The notes under the pieces: generated by a model | Database searches by the model: none | What the model saw: only the letters and a program-made list of their open reading frames with translations | Told to the model about the DNA's origin: nothing | Made by a program: the position numbers and the translations under genes | Assembly (NCBI RefSeq): GCF_026626635.1 | Contig: NZ_JAPNKA010000001.1 | Coordinates: 5,704,001 to 5,768,000 of the forward strand | DNA from: Archangium lansingense | GTDB taxonomy: Bacteria; Myxococcota; Myxococcia; Myxococcales; Myxococcaceae | Direction of reading: 5' to 3' | DNA length: 64,000 bases | Part shown: positions 46,801 through 54,150 of the stretch, one piece after another | How the letters are laid out: each line of letters opens with the position of its first letter | Numbering within the stretch: position 1 is the stretch's first letter

Positions 46801-49800
46801 ATGGGTCGTGTCGACCATGGCGGCCAGGTAGAGCGCGCCATCCCCCATGAAGTCCGGAGGCGGCCAGGCGTTGGCGGGCACGCTCTGCGTCACGCACTGC
46901 CCCGGATACAGCCGCTGGCTCAGCTCCACGTACCCGATGGACTGCTGGTCCACCACCGGGCCCGAGGGCGGCATGGGCGGGTTCGGCTGGGTCAGCTCCG
47001 CATCCGTGGACAGGAACAGCTCCACCCGCGTGTCATAGTGAGAGTTGTTGGGCTCGGTGCCCTGGTTGCACACCTTCACGGAGGCCGTGAAGCTCTGGCC
47101 GGGCTCGACACTGGCCGGCGCGTTCACCTGGGTCACGACGAGGTCGGCGCGGTAGCCCACGCCCACCGGGCCGCTCACGTGGACATTGTTGTCCTCACGC
47201 AGCTCCTGCTCGGCATGAGTCGTGTCGATGGCGGCCGCCAGGTAGTACGTGCCATCGCCCTGGGCCTGCGGCGGCAGCGAGGCGTAGGCAGGCACGCTCT
47301 GCGCCACGCACTGCCCCGGATACAGTCGCTGGCTCAGCTCCACGTACCCAATGGACTGCTGGTCCACCAGCGGGAACGGGGAGGGCATGGACGGATCCGG
47401 CAGCGTCACCTCGGCATCCATGGACAGGAACAGCTCCAGCCGCGTGTCATAGGGAGAGCTGCTGCTGGGCTCGGTGCCCTGGTTGCACACCTTCACGGAG
47501 GCCGTGAAGTTCTGCCCAGGCCCGAGGTTGGCCGGCGCGTTCACCTGGGTCACGACGAGGTCGGGCCGGTAGCCCACCCCCATCAGCCCGCTCACGTAGA
47601 CGTTGTTGTCCTCACGCAGCTCCTGTTCGAAGTGGTCGGAGTCGACGACGGCCACCAGGTAGTAGGCGCCATCGCCCTGAGCCTGTGGCGGCAGCGAGGC
47701 GTAGGCGGGCACGCTCTTCGTCACGCACTGTCCCGGATTCAAGGACTGGTTCAGCTCCACCTGCCCGATGGAGATCTGATCCATCGGCGTGCTCGGCCAG
47801 GGCGAGTACGGGTCCGGCAGCGTCAGCTCCGCATCCGTGGACAGGAACAGCTCCACCTGCGGTCCGTAGTAGGAGCCGCTGCTGGTGGGGGACGTGCCCT
47901 GGTTGCACACCTTCACGGAGGCCGTGAAGTTCTGGCCATTCCAGACATTGAGCGGAGCGCTCACCGCGGTCACCACGAGGTCGGAGCGGTAGCCCACGCC
48001 CATCAGGCCACTCACATGGACGTTGTTGTCCTCACGCAGCTCCTGCTCGGAGTGGTGCGGGTCGACAGCGGCCACCAGGTAGTAGCTGCCATCTCCCTGC
48101 GCCTGTGGCGGCAGCGAGGCGTTGGCGGACACGCTCTTCGTCACGCATTGCCCCGGATTCAAGGACTGGTTCAGCTCCACGGACCCGATGAAGATCTGAT
48201 CCATGGGAGAGGGTGAGGGCGTGTTCGGATCCGGCAGCGTCAGCTCGGCATCCATGGACAGGAACAGCTCCAGCAGCGGCCCGTAGGAGGAGCCGCTGTT
48301 GGTGGGTCCAGTTCCCTGGTTGCACACCTTCACCGAGGCCGTGAAGCTCTGGCCGGGCTCCACGCTCTTCGGGGCACTCACCTCCGTCACCACGAGGTCG
48401 GAGCGGTTGCCCACGCCCACCAGGCCGCCCACGCGGACGTTGTTGTCCTCGCGCAGCTCCTGCTCGGCATTGTTCGTGTCGACAGCGGCCACCAGGTAGT
48501 ACGCGCCATCCTCCTGCGCCTGTGGCGGCAGCGAGGCGTAGCCGGGCACACTCTGCGTCAGGCACTGCCCCGCGTAGAGATGCTGGTTCAGCTCCACGTA
48601 CCCGATGGAGATCTGATCCAGCGGCGTGCTCGGCCAGGGCGAGTACGGGTCCGGCAGCGTCAGCTCCGTGTCCGTGGACAGGAACAGCTCCAGCCGCACC
48701 GCGGAGGGGGAGCCGCTGGTGGAGTCGGTGCCCTGGTTGCACACCTTCACCGAGGCCGTGAAGCTCTGGCCAGGTCCGATGCTGGCCGGGCCACTCACCT
48801 CGCTCACCACGAGATCGGAGTGGTAGCCCACGCCCATCAGGCCCTTCACGTGGACGTTGTTGTCCTCACGCAGCTCCTGCTCGGCGTGGTTCGTGTCGAT
48901 GGCGGCCACCAGGTAATACGGGCCCTGGTCCTGCGGGGTTGGTGGCGGGTTGGCGGAGGCGGGCACGCTCTTCGTCACGCACTGCGCGGGATACAGGGGC
49001 TCGTACAGCTCCACGTAGCCGATGGACGTCTGCTCCATCTGCGGGCCCGGGTAGGGATTGTACGGATCCGGCAGCGTCAGCTCGGCATCCGCCGACAGGA
49101 ACAGCTCGAGGCGCGGCGTGCCGCTGACGGGGTTGGTGCCCTGGTTGCACACCTTCACCGAGGCCGTGAAGGACTGTCCGGAGTTGGCGTTGGTCGGAGC
49201 GCTCACCTCCGTCACCACGAGGTCGGAGCGGTTGCCCACGCCCACCAGGCCGCTCACGAAGACGTTGTTGTCCTCGCGCAGCTCCTGCTCGACGTGGGTC
49301 GTGTCGACAGCGGCCGCCAGGTAGTACGCGCCATTCTCCCCCATCGCCGCGGGCGGCAGGTCAGCGTTGGCGTACACGCTCTTCGTCACGCAACTGCCTT
49401 CAGACAGCGGGTCCAGCTCCACGTACCCGATGGACATCTGGTCCATCTGGGGGCCCGGGTAGGGCATGTACGGGTCTGGCAGCGTCACCTCGGCGTCCGT
49501 CGACAGGAACAGCTCGAGGCGCGACCTGCTGTAGGAGCCGCTAGAGGTGGAGTGGCCCTGGTTGCACACCTTCACCGAGGCCGTGAAGCCCTGTCCGTTC
49601 CATAGGCTGGCCGGCGCGCTCAGCGCCGTGACCACGAGGTCGGGCCGGTAGCCCACGCCCACCAGGCCGCTCACGAAGACGTTGTTGTCCTCGCGCAGCT
49701 CCGGCTCTGCATGGGTGGTGTCGATAGCGGCCGCCAGATAGTACGCGCCATCCATCTCCATCGTCGCGGGCGGCACGCTGGCGTTGCCCTGCACGCTCTT

Positions 49801-50610
49801 CGTCACGCACTGCCCTGGCTGCAGGGTCTGATACAGATCCAGGGACCCGATGGGCATCTGGTCCGCCGGCGGGCCCGAGTAGGGCATGGACGGGTCCGAC
49901 AGCGTCACCTCGGAGTCCATCGACAGGAACAGCTCGAGGCGCGGCGTGCTGTAGTAGCCGCCGGTGGAAGTGGTGCCCTGGTTGCACACCTTCACCGAGG
50001 CCGTGAAGGACTGTCCGTGCCGCATGCTGGACGGGGCCTTCAGCTCGGTCACCACGAGGTCGGAGCGGTTGCCCACGCCCACCAGGCCCTTCACGAAGAC
50101 GTTGTTGTCCTCGCGCAGCTCCTGCTCGCTCTGCTGGCTGTCGATGGCGGCCGCCAGGTAGTACGCGCCGTACATCCCCATTGCCGCGGGCGGCAGGTCA
50201 GCGTTGGCATACAGGCTCTTCGTCACGCACTGAGCGGGATACAGGGTCTCGTACAGCTCCAGGTACCCCAGGGACCGCTGGTCCGCCGGCAGGCTGTAGT
50301 AGGGCTGGGACGGGTCCGGCAGCGTCACTTCGGCGTCCATCGACAGGAACAGCTCGAGGCGCGACGTGGTGTACGGGTAGTAGTAGCCGCCAGCCGGGCT
50401 GGTGCCCTGGTTGCACACCTTCACGGAGGCCGTGAAGCCCTGTCCGTATTCCAGGCTGCTTGGAGCGCTCACCTCCGTCACCACGAGATCGGCGCGGTTG
50501 CCCACGCCCATCAGGCCCTTCACGAGGACGTTGTTGTCCTCGCGCAGCTCCGGCTCCACATGGGTGGTGTCGATGGCGGCCACCAGGTAGTACGCACCGT
50601 CGCCCTGGCC
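43849..50610 (-). CDS. CARDB-repeat giant lipoprotein, C-terminal 16 units (frameshifted from start)
   Basis: About 2254 codons, in frame from about 50610 down to the stop at 43849. It is the continuation of the gene starting at 52280, separated by one missing base near 50610. It contains 16 CARDB-like repeats, each about 137 residues. Each carries DLVVTEVSAP, GQSFTASVKVCNQG, a variable Ser/Thr/Tyr loop, LELFLSMDAEVTLP, QCVTKSVP, GDGAYYLVAAID and ELREDNNVYV. CARDB domains are Ig-like cell adhesion modules. Repeats differ mainly in a short variable loop after VKVCNQG. The final repeat is shorter and ends in ELREDNNI followed by RTERIVELTP. The repeat array ends in a free C-terminus with no sorting motif. 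Confidence 0.8.
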   Translation of the reverse strand, partial: GQGDGAYYLVAAIDTTHVEPELREDNNVLVKGLMGVGNRADLVVTEVSAPSSLEYGQGFTASVKVCNQGTSPAGGYYYPYTTSRLELFLSMDAEVTLPDPSQPYYSLPADQRSLGYLELYETLYPAQCVTKSLYANADLPPAAMGMYGAYYLAAAIDSQQSEQELREDNNVFVKGLVGVGNRSDLVVTELKAPSSMRHGQSFTASVKVCNQGTTSTGGYYSTPRLELFLSMDSEVTLSDPSMPYSGPPADQMPIGSLDLYQTLQPGQCVTKSVQGNASVPPATMEMDGAYYLAAAIDTTHAEPELREDNNVFVSGLVGVGYRPDLVVTALSAPASLWNGQGFTASVKVCNQGHSTSSGSYSRSRLELFLSTDAEVTLPDPYMPYPGPQMDQMSIGYVELDPLSEGSCVTKSVYANADLPPAAMGENGAYYLAAAVDTTHVEQELREDNNVFVSGLVGVGNRSDLVVTEVSAPTNANSGQSFTASVKVCNQGTNPVSGTPRLELFLSADAELTLPDPYNPYPGPQMEQTSIGYVELYEPLYPAQCVTKSVPASANPPPTPQDQGPYYLVAAIDTNHAEQELREDNNVHVKGLMGVGYHSDLVVSEVSGPASIGPGQSFTASVKVCNQGTDSTSGSPSAVRLELFLSTDTELTLPDPYSPWPSTPLDQISIGYVELNQHLYAGQCLTQSVPGYASLPPQAQEDGAYYLVAAVDTNNAEQELREDNNVRVGGLVGVGNRSDLVVTEVSAPKSVEPGQSFTASVKVCNQGTGPTNSGSSYGPLLELFLSMDAELTLPDPNTPSPSPMDQIFIGSVELNQSLNPGQCVTKSVSANASLPPQAQGDGSYYLVAAVDPHHSEQELREDNNVHVSGLMGVGYRSDLVVTAVSAPLNVWNGQNFTASVKVCNQGTSPTSSGSYYGPQVELFLSTDAELTLPDPYSPWPSTPMDQISIGQVELNQSLNPGQCVTKSVPAYASLPPQAQGDGAYYLVAVVDSDHFEQELREDNNVYVSGLMGVGYRPDLVVTQVNAPANLGPGQNFTASVKVCNQGTEPSSSSPYDTRLELFLSMDAEVTLPDPSMPSPFPLVDQQSIGYVELSQRLYPGQCVAQSVPAYASLPPQAQGDGTYYLAAAIDTTHAEQELREDNNVHVSGPVGVGYRADLVVTQVNAPASVEPGQSFTASVKVCNQGTEPNNSHYDTRVELFLSTDAELTQPNPPMPPSGPVVDQQSIGYVELSQRLYPGQCVTQSVPANAWPPPDFMGDGALYLAAMVDTTHAEQELREDNNLHVSGLMGVGYRPDLVVTQVDAPANLEPGQSFTASVKVCNQGTAPTQNYSYWSEVELFLSTDDELTLPDPSNPPTSPSTDQHSIGNVQLEKSLFPGQCVTKSVLANAWPPPDFMGDGALYLAAMVDMNHAEQELREDNNVHVSGLMGVGHRPDLVVTGVSAPANMQDGQGFTASVKVCNQGTEPTNSYGAAVELFLSMNAELTLPAPGQPPPPGTMDQVSIGIDNLDEPLHPGQCVTKDMPASAYQPPAAQGDGAYYLVAVVDAHHSEQELREDNNVHVSGLVGVGYRPDLVVTGVSAPANMHDGQGFTASVKVCNQGTAPTNSYGAAVELFLSMDTELTLPSPGQPPPPGTMDQVSIGIDNLDEPLHPGQCVTKDMPASAYRPPAAQGDGAYYLVAVVDAHHSEQELREDNNVYVKGLVGVGYRPDLVVTGVSAPANLEDGQSFTASVKVCNQGTVPTNSYGTRVELFLSMDTELTLPAPGQPPPPGTQMDQAPIGGLDLDQPLQPNSCVTTSVLAHAYRPPAAQGAGAYYLVAAIDTNHSEQELREDNNVYVSGLMGVGYGPDLVVSEVSAPTNVEGGQNFTASVKVCNQGTSTTNSYGTAVELFLSMDTELTLPSPGQPPPPPGMTQDQQSIGGVNLTQNLQPGQCVTVSVPAYASPPPAAQGDGAYYLVAAIDPYQSEQELREDNNVHVKGLMGVGYRPDLVVTEVTAPASVMDGQPFTASVKVCNQGTTPTQSYSYGAALELFLSMDTELTLPSPGQPPPPPGMLMEQAPIGYVNLDQPVQPGSCVTKDVSANAYRPPAAQGDGAYYLVAAIDTNHAEQELREDNNVHVSGLMGVGYMADLVVTEVTSPASMQSWQSYTATVKVCNQGTVASQGTAWLQVLLSTDDQLTMPAPGNPMFDQTTIGSIDVEPLQPGSCVTKDVSVYASPPPGSQVQGTYYLGTLIDMERWVQELREDNNIRTERIVELTP

Positions 50611-52120
50611 GTGTACGGCAGGTGGGCGTACGCGGGCAGGGTCTTCGTCACGCAGCTGCCCGGGTACAGCCTTTCGAGCTGCAGTTCCGCGATGGTCACC
50701 TGATCCACCGGCGGGTAGGGCGACGGCATGTACGGGTCCGGCAGCGTCACCTCGGAATTCGTCGTCAGGAGCAGCTCGAGGCGCGCTCCGGGGTAGGAGC
50801 TGAAGGTAGTGCCCGTGCCCTGGTTGCACACCTTCACCGTGGCCTGGAAGCTCTGGCCAGACCACACATTGGCGGGGGCACTCACCTCCGTCACCACGAG
50901 GTCCGGCCGGTAGCCCACGCCCATCAGGTCACCCACGAGGACGTTGTTGTCCTCACGCAGCTCCTGTTCCACATGGTTGGTGTCGATGGCGGCCGCCAGG
51001 TAGTGCGCACTGTCGCTCGGATCCTCCGGTGGCAGCATGGCGTGTGCGGGCACGCTCTGCGTCATGCACTGCCCCGGGTACAGCGGCTGGGTCAGGTTCA
51101 CGGACGCGATGGGCATCGGGTCCACCGGCTGTCCGGGGGCCGGCATCGAGATCGTCGCATCTTCCGACAGGAACAGGTCCAGCCGTGCGCCGGAGTAATA
51201 GCCGCCCTGGGTCGGATGGGTGCCCTGGTTGCACACCTTCACCGTGGCGAGGAAGCTCTGACCAGGCCACACGCTGGCGGGGCCACGCACCTCCGTCACC
51301 ACGAGGTCCGGCCGATCGCCCACGCCCATCAGCCCGCTCACGAGGACGTTGTTGTCCTCACGCAGCTCCTGCTCCAGCCGGTTCGTGTCGACGGCTGCCA
51401 CCAGGTAGTACGCACCGTCGCCCTGGGCCGCGGGCGGCAGGGCGCTGGAGGCGTACACGGTCTTCTTCATGCAACCGCCCGGGTACAGGTTGTCCACCTC
51501 CACGTAACCGATGGACACCTGATCCGTCGGGATGCTCGGGGACGGACTGCCCGGCTCCGGCAGCGTCAGCTCGGCATCCATGGACAGGAACAGCTCCACC
51601 CGGGACCTGTCGTAGTACGGGTAGTAGGAGCCGCCGCTGGTGGGGGAGGTGCCCTGGTTACACACCTCCACCGTGGCCTGGAAGCCAGGTCCATTCCGCA
51701 CGCTGGCCGGCGCCTTCACCGAGGTCACCACGAGGTCGGCCCGGTGGCCCACGCCCATCAGCCCGCTCACGAGGATGTTGTTGTCCTCGTGCACCTCTTG
51801 CTCGACATGGGTGGTGTCGACGGCGGCCGCCAGGTAGTACGCGCCGTCGCCCTGTGCCGAGAGCGGCAGGTTGGCATGCGCATACACGCTTCGGGTCTCG
51901 CACTGTCCCGGGTACAGCTCGGACATCTCCACGGAGCCGATGAGCGCCTGGTCCGCCACCTCGTTCGGCGGAACGTTCGGCGCCGGCATGGTCAGCTCGG
52001 CATCCGTCGACAGGAACAGCTCCACGAGCGGTCTGCTGTAGCTCGTGTCGGTGCCCTGGTTGCACACCTTGACGGTGGCCGTGAAGCTCTGCCCGGGCCA
52101 TACGCTGGCCGGGCCCCGTA
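43860..52120 (-). repeat. Array of 20 CARDB-like coding repeats (about 411 bp each)
   Basis: The coding landmark for REDNN (GTTGTTGTCCTC on the plus strand) occurs 20 times, near 43883, 44278, 44700, 45118, 45530, 45943, 46355, 46768, 47187, 47600, 48022, 48438, 48856, 49262, 49680, 50100, 50530, 50941, 51349 and 51775. The usual period is 411 bp (137 codons). Units near 45.5 and 45.9 kb are nearly identical over about 200 bp, while outer units are more diverged. Confidence 0.9.
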
Positions 52121-52280
52121 GCTCCTTCACCACCAGATCCCGTCCGGAATCCAGGGCCGCGGCGCTGCTCCGCGGGGTTGCTGCGTCAGCGGTTGCGTCC
52201 CCCCGGCCGCAACCTGCCAGCGCCAGCACTCCCAGCACGAGACAGCGCGTGGCTCCCTTCCGCGCGTCTGGCCTTCTCAT
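50520..52280 (-). CDS. CARDB-repeat giant lipoprotein, N-terminal part
   Basis: 586 residues from the ATG at 52280, preceded by AGAGGGGG. Lipoprotein signal CLVLGVLALAGCGRG. Four CARDB-like repeats follow, with the same blocks as in the downstream frame (VKVCNQG, LFLSTDAELTM, LYPGQC, GDGAYYLAAAVDT, EDNNILVSGLMGVG). The fourth repeat runs out of frame at LPYTA, and the following 31 codons to the stop at 50520 are unrelated. The intact product would be about 2840 residues with 20 repeats, lipid-anchored and probably on the outer surface. A single added base at 50608-50612 joins the two frames. It may be a real pseudogene event or a sequencing error. Confidence 0.85.
   Translation of the reverse strand: MRRPDARKGATRCLVLGVLALAGCGRGDATADAATPRSSAAALDSGRDLVVKELRGPASVWPGQSFTATVKVCNQGTDTSYSRPLVELFLSTDAELTMPAPNVPPNEVADQALIGSVEMSELYPGQCETRSVYAHANLPLSAQGDGAYYLAAAVDTTHVEQEVHEDNNILVSGLMGVGHRADLVVTSVKAPASVRNGPGFQATVEVCNQGTSPTSGGSYYPYYDRSRVELFLSMDAELTLPEPGSPSPSIPTDQVSIGYVEVDNLYPGGCMKKTVYASSALPPAAQGDGAYYLVAAVDTNRLEQELREDNNVLVSGLMGVGDRPDLVVTEVRGPASVWPGQSFLATVKVCNQGTHPTQGGYYSGARLDLFLSEDATISMPAPGQPVDPMPIASVNLTQPLYPGQCMTQSVPAHAMLPPEDPSDSAHYLAAAIDTNHVEQELREDNNVLVGDLMGVGYRPDLVVTEVSAPANVWSGQSFQATVKVCNQGTGTTFSSYPGARLELLLTTNSEVTLPDPYMPSPYPPVDQVTIAELQLERLYPGSCVTKTLPAYAHLPYTARATVRTTWWPPSTPPMWSRSCARTTTSS
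50608..50612 (-). other. Frameshift site, one base short
   Basis: Minus-strand reading gives LPYTA followed by out-of-frame codons, while one extra base restores QGDGAYYLVAAID. There is no homopolymer, so slippage-based phase variation is not obvious. Confidence 0.8.
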
Positions 52281-52524
52281 GTCTACCCCCTCTGCTTTCG
52301 GCGTGAGCGTTTCGCTTCCGGGCGCGGTGGACCGCGACAGGCTCCGCCCCGTATGCGTCGAGGGTAGAGGATAGCAAAACCCGAAAACAGTGGATACGTA
52401 GAAATGCAGTGCCACGAGAGCGTGACGAGGTCTGGCCCGAGCAGGAAAGGCCTTTTCTTCTATCTCCGCGGGCTATGCTGGCTCACGCCCCGAGTCGGGG
52501 CGCACTTCACTGGAGGAGTAAGAG
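52281..52524. other. Divergent intergenic region
   Basis: 244 bp between the giant lipoprotein start and the small secreted peptide gene. It is less GC-rich than the surroundings (AGCAAAACCCGAAAACAGTG). It presumably holds both promoters. A near-palindromic GAAAGGCCTTTTC lies at 52446-52458. I see no gene. Confidence 0.5.
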
Positions 52525-52743
52525 ATGAAGAAGAACCTGCTCGTTGCAAGCGTGTTTCTGCTCGGTCTGGGCCTTGGGGGCGCGTCGGCCAATGCCTCCA
52601 ACCTCATCACTCCGGGAAGCGAGGGCACCCAGATCACCGAGGAGATGGCCCGGTGCGTTTCCGCATGTGAGCTGGCGGGTGGTTCCCACACCACCTGTTG
52701 GAACTGCTGCGTGAAGAATATCTGCCCGATCGAGATCGACTGA
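52525..52743 (+). CDS. Small secreted cysteine-rich peptide
   Basis: 72 residues, ATG preceded by GGAGGAGTAAGAG. Signal peptide KKNLLVASVFLLGLGLGGASA with cleavage near ASA. The mature part, about 48 residues, has six Cys at the end: C-x3-C-x9-C-x2-CC-x4-C (ARCVSACELAGGSHTTC, then WNCCVKNIC). This spacing suggests two or three disulfides in a small secreted domain or a precursor peptide. It could be a signalling peptide, a toxin-like peptide or an envelope component. No modification enzymes are adjacent. Confidence 0.75.
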   Translation: MKKNLLVASVFLLGLGLGGASANASNLITPGSEGTQITEEMARCVSACELAGGSHTTCWNCCVKNICPIEID

Positions 52744-52900
52744 GCGGCCGCTGGGCCCGCCAGGGCTCGCTCGGCCAGGATGCCGGGCGAGCCTGCTCCA
52801 TGAACGTGCCCACCTTGCGTAACCACCTCGACAGGTGGGCACTGTTCTTCCCCACCGGAGCGGGCCTCCAAGCCTGGTCCCTCCGGCGCCCGTAGCTTTT

Positions 52901-53128
52901 TCAGGCCTCCTTGGCGATGCCTGCCGAGGGCACCGTCACCTTGCTACCGCCGCCCAGCACGGAGCTGCCCGCGAACAGGCCCACGCCCACCAGCGCCAGC
53001 GTGGCCGCCTCCGCGTAGGAGCCCAGCACCGAGCCGAGCAGCGTCATCATTCCCGCGCCCACCGTGAACATCGCGATCACCGCACCCGCCGCCGCCTTGC
53101 TCATAGCCGCCGTCCGCTCCTCACTCAC
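52901..53128 (-). CDS. Small membrane protein, unknown function
   Basis: 75 residues from the GTG at 53128; the ATG at 53104 is an alternative. Two hydrophobic segments: AAAGAVIAMFTVGAGMMTLLG and ATLALVGVGLFAGSSVLGG. Gly/Ala-rich turns. No known family recognised. It is divergent from the exo operon, and a sigma54-like sequence (53168-53182) faces it. Confidence 0.55.
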   Translation of the reverse strand: MSEERTAAMSKAAAGAVIAMFTVGAGMMTLLGSVLGSYAEAATLALVGVGLFAGSSVLGGGSKVTVPSAGIAKEA

Positions 53129-53167
53129 CCTGGCCCTGTCTGGGCCTGGGTTTCTCGGGAGATGATT

Positions 53168-53182
53168 TCAAGCGGCGTGCCA
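53168..53182 (-). promoter_or_regulatory. Weak sigma54-like promoter for the small membrane protein
   Basis: Minus strand TGGCAC, five bases, TTGA. The spacing is correct, but the -12 C is A. Transcription would start near 53156, upstream of the start at 53128. Only suggestive. Confidence 0.3.
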
Positions 53183-53199
53183 CGCTTTGCTGCGAGGAA

Positions 53200-53241
53200 G
53201 TGGGAAAAGAGCTGGGACAGCGTGGGAAATGCAGTTCCCAC
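53200..53241 (+). promoter_or_regulatory. Candidate enhancer sites upstream of the exo promoter
   Basis: A perfect inverted repeat GTGGGAA-N6-TTCCCAC is at 53222-53241, and a further GTGGGAA half-site is at 53200-53206, 22 bp upstream (two helical turns). They lie about 140-180 bp before the sigma54 -24 element, the usual distance for enhancer-binding proteins. Confidence 0.45.
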
Positions 53242-53380
53242 AGTGAGGGAGAAAGGGAGAGTGAGCCGCGCACGCCCCATGGGCCGATGCCGGAATTTTT
53301 TCCCGGACATCCCACCGGCTTCCGCTGGGGTGTAGAGCGTAACCCATGACGATCCGGGGACTTTGCTTGCCTGAGTCCTT

Positions 53381-53396
53381 TGGCACACCCGCTGCT
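53381..53396 (+). promoter_or_regulatory. Sigma54 promoter of the exo operon
   Basis: TGGCAC, five bases, CTGCT. The GG-GC spacing is 10 bp; the only deviation from TGGCAC-N5-TTGCW is C for the first T of the -12 box. It lies 68 bp before the exoA start codon, and the transcript would start near 53407. This also argues against the longer open frame beginning at 53380. Confidence 0.65.
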
Positions 53397-53463
53397 TATG
53401 CCTCCCGCGAACATGTGGCCCCTGTCCTTTCTGGAGGCCCGGGGCGTTGGGGAGAGGCGAGCG

Positions 53464-54093
53464 ATGGGAAAGACGAGCGCGAGGTGGTGGGTGGTGCTGG
53501 GATTGCTCCTCCTGTCGGGGTGCGCCCACCGGACCACGGCGCGGGTGGACAATTCGGACCAGCCGTACCGCATCGGTCGTGAGGACGTCCTGGATGTGGC
53601 GGTGTGGCGTGATGCGGATCTCTCTCGCACGCTGCCGGTGAGGCCCGATGGTTTCATCTCCCTGCCCATGGTGGGCGAGGTGAGGGCCGAGGGCCGCACG
53701 CCCAATGAGCTGGCCGATGAGCTCCGCGAGGCCCTCAAGCCGTACGTGCAGGAGCCCCGGGTCACGGTGATCGTCCGCGAGGTGAACAGCAGCCGCGTCT
53801 TCATCACCGGAGAGGTGGCGCACCCCGGCGCCTACCCGCTGCGTGGCCGGGTGTCCATCCTCCAGGCCATTGCCCTGGCAGGCGGCTTCACGGACTTCGC
53901 GGATCGCGACGCCATCGTCGTCCTGCGCCGCTCGGGGGCGACGCAGGCCGCCACGGCGGAGGGCTCGGGCACGGGTGGCTCGGGCACCACGGGGAGCGAC
54001 TACATCTCCGTGAGCTACCGCGAGCTGGTGGAGGAGCCGGAGAAGTACGAGCCGCTCATCCTGCGGCCGGGCGACACCATCATCGTGCCGTAG
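53464..54093 (+). CDS. exoA: Outer-membrane polysaccharide export (OPX) lipoprotein
   Basis: 209 residues from the ATG at 53464 (GGGGAGAGGCGAGCG upstream). Lipobox in VLGLLLLSGCAHR. Poly_export domain with YRIGREDVLDVAVWRD, VRPDGFISLPMVGEVRAEGRT and a SLBB part with VFITGEVAHPGAYPLRGRVS and LILRPGDTIIVP. Short Wza/OPX class, lacking the membrane-spanning C-terminal helix, which needs a partner beta-barrel such as ExoB. By gene order it equals exoA of the Myxococcus exo spore-coat locus. First gene of the operon. Confidence 0.9.
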   Translation: MGKTSARWWVVLGLLLLSGCAHRTTARVDNSDQPYRIGREDVLDVAVWRDADLSRTLPVRPDGFISLPMVGEVRAEGRTPNELADELREALKPYVQEPRVTVIVREVNSSRVFITGEVAHPGAYPLRGRVSILQAIALAGGFTDFADRDAIVVLRRSGATQAATAEGSGTGGSGTTGSDYISVSYRELVEEPEKYEPLILRPGDTIIVP

Positions 54094-54150
54094 CACGGTG
54101 GGGCACCGGAGGGCGTGGTTCTGGGTCGGAGCGTGGGGATGGAGGGTGCC

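Noticed and set aside
45562..48216. Long plus-strand open frame of 884 codons opposite the CARDB array
   Set aside because: It has the same repeat period as the coding strand and no protein family character; it arises from the repeated high-GC coding sequence.
53380..53463. Upstream in-frame start for exoA
   Set aside because: It overlaps the sigma54 promoter and gives no signal peptide; the ATG at 53464 fits the lipobox.
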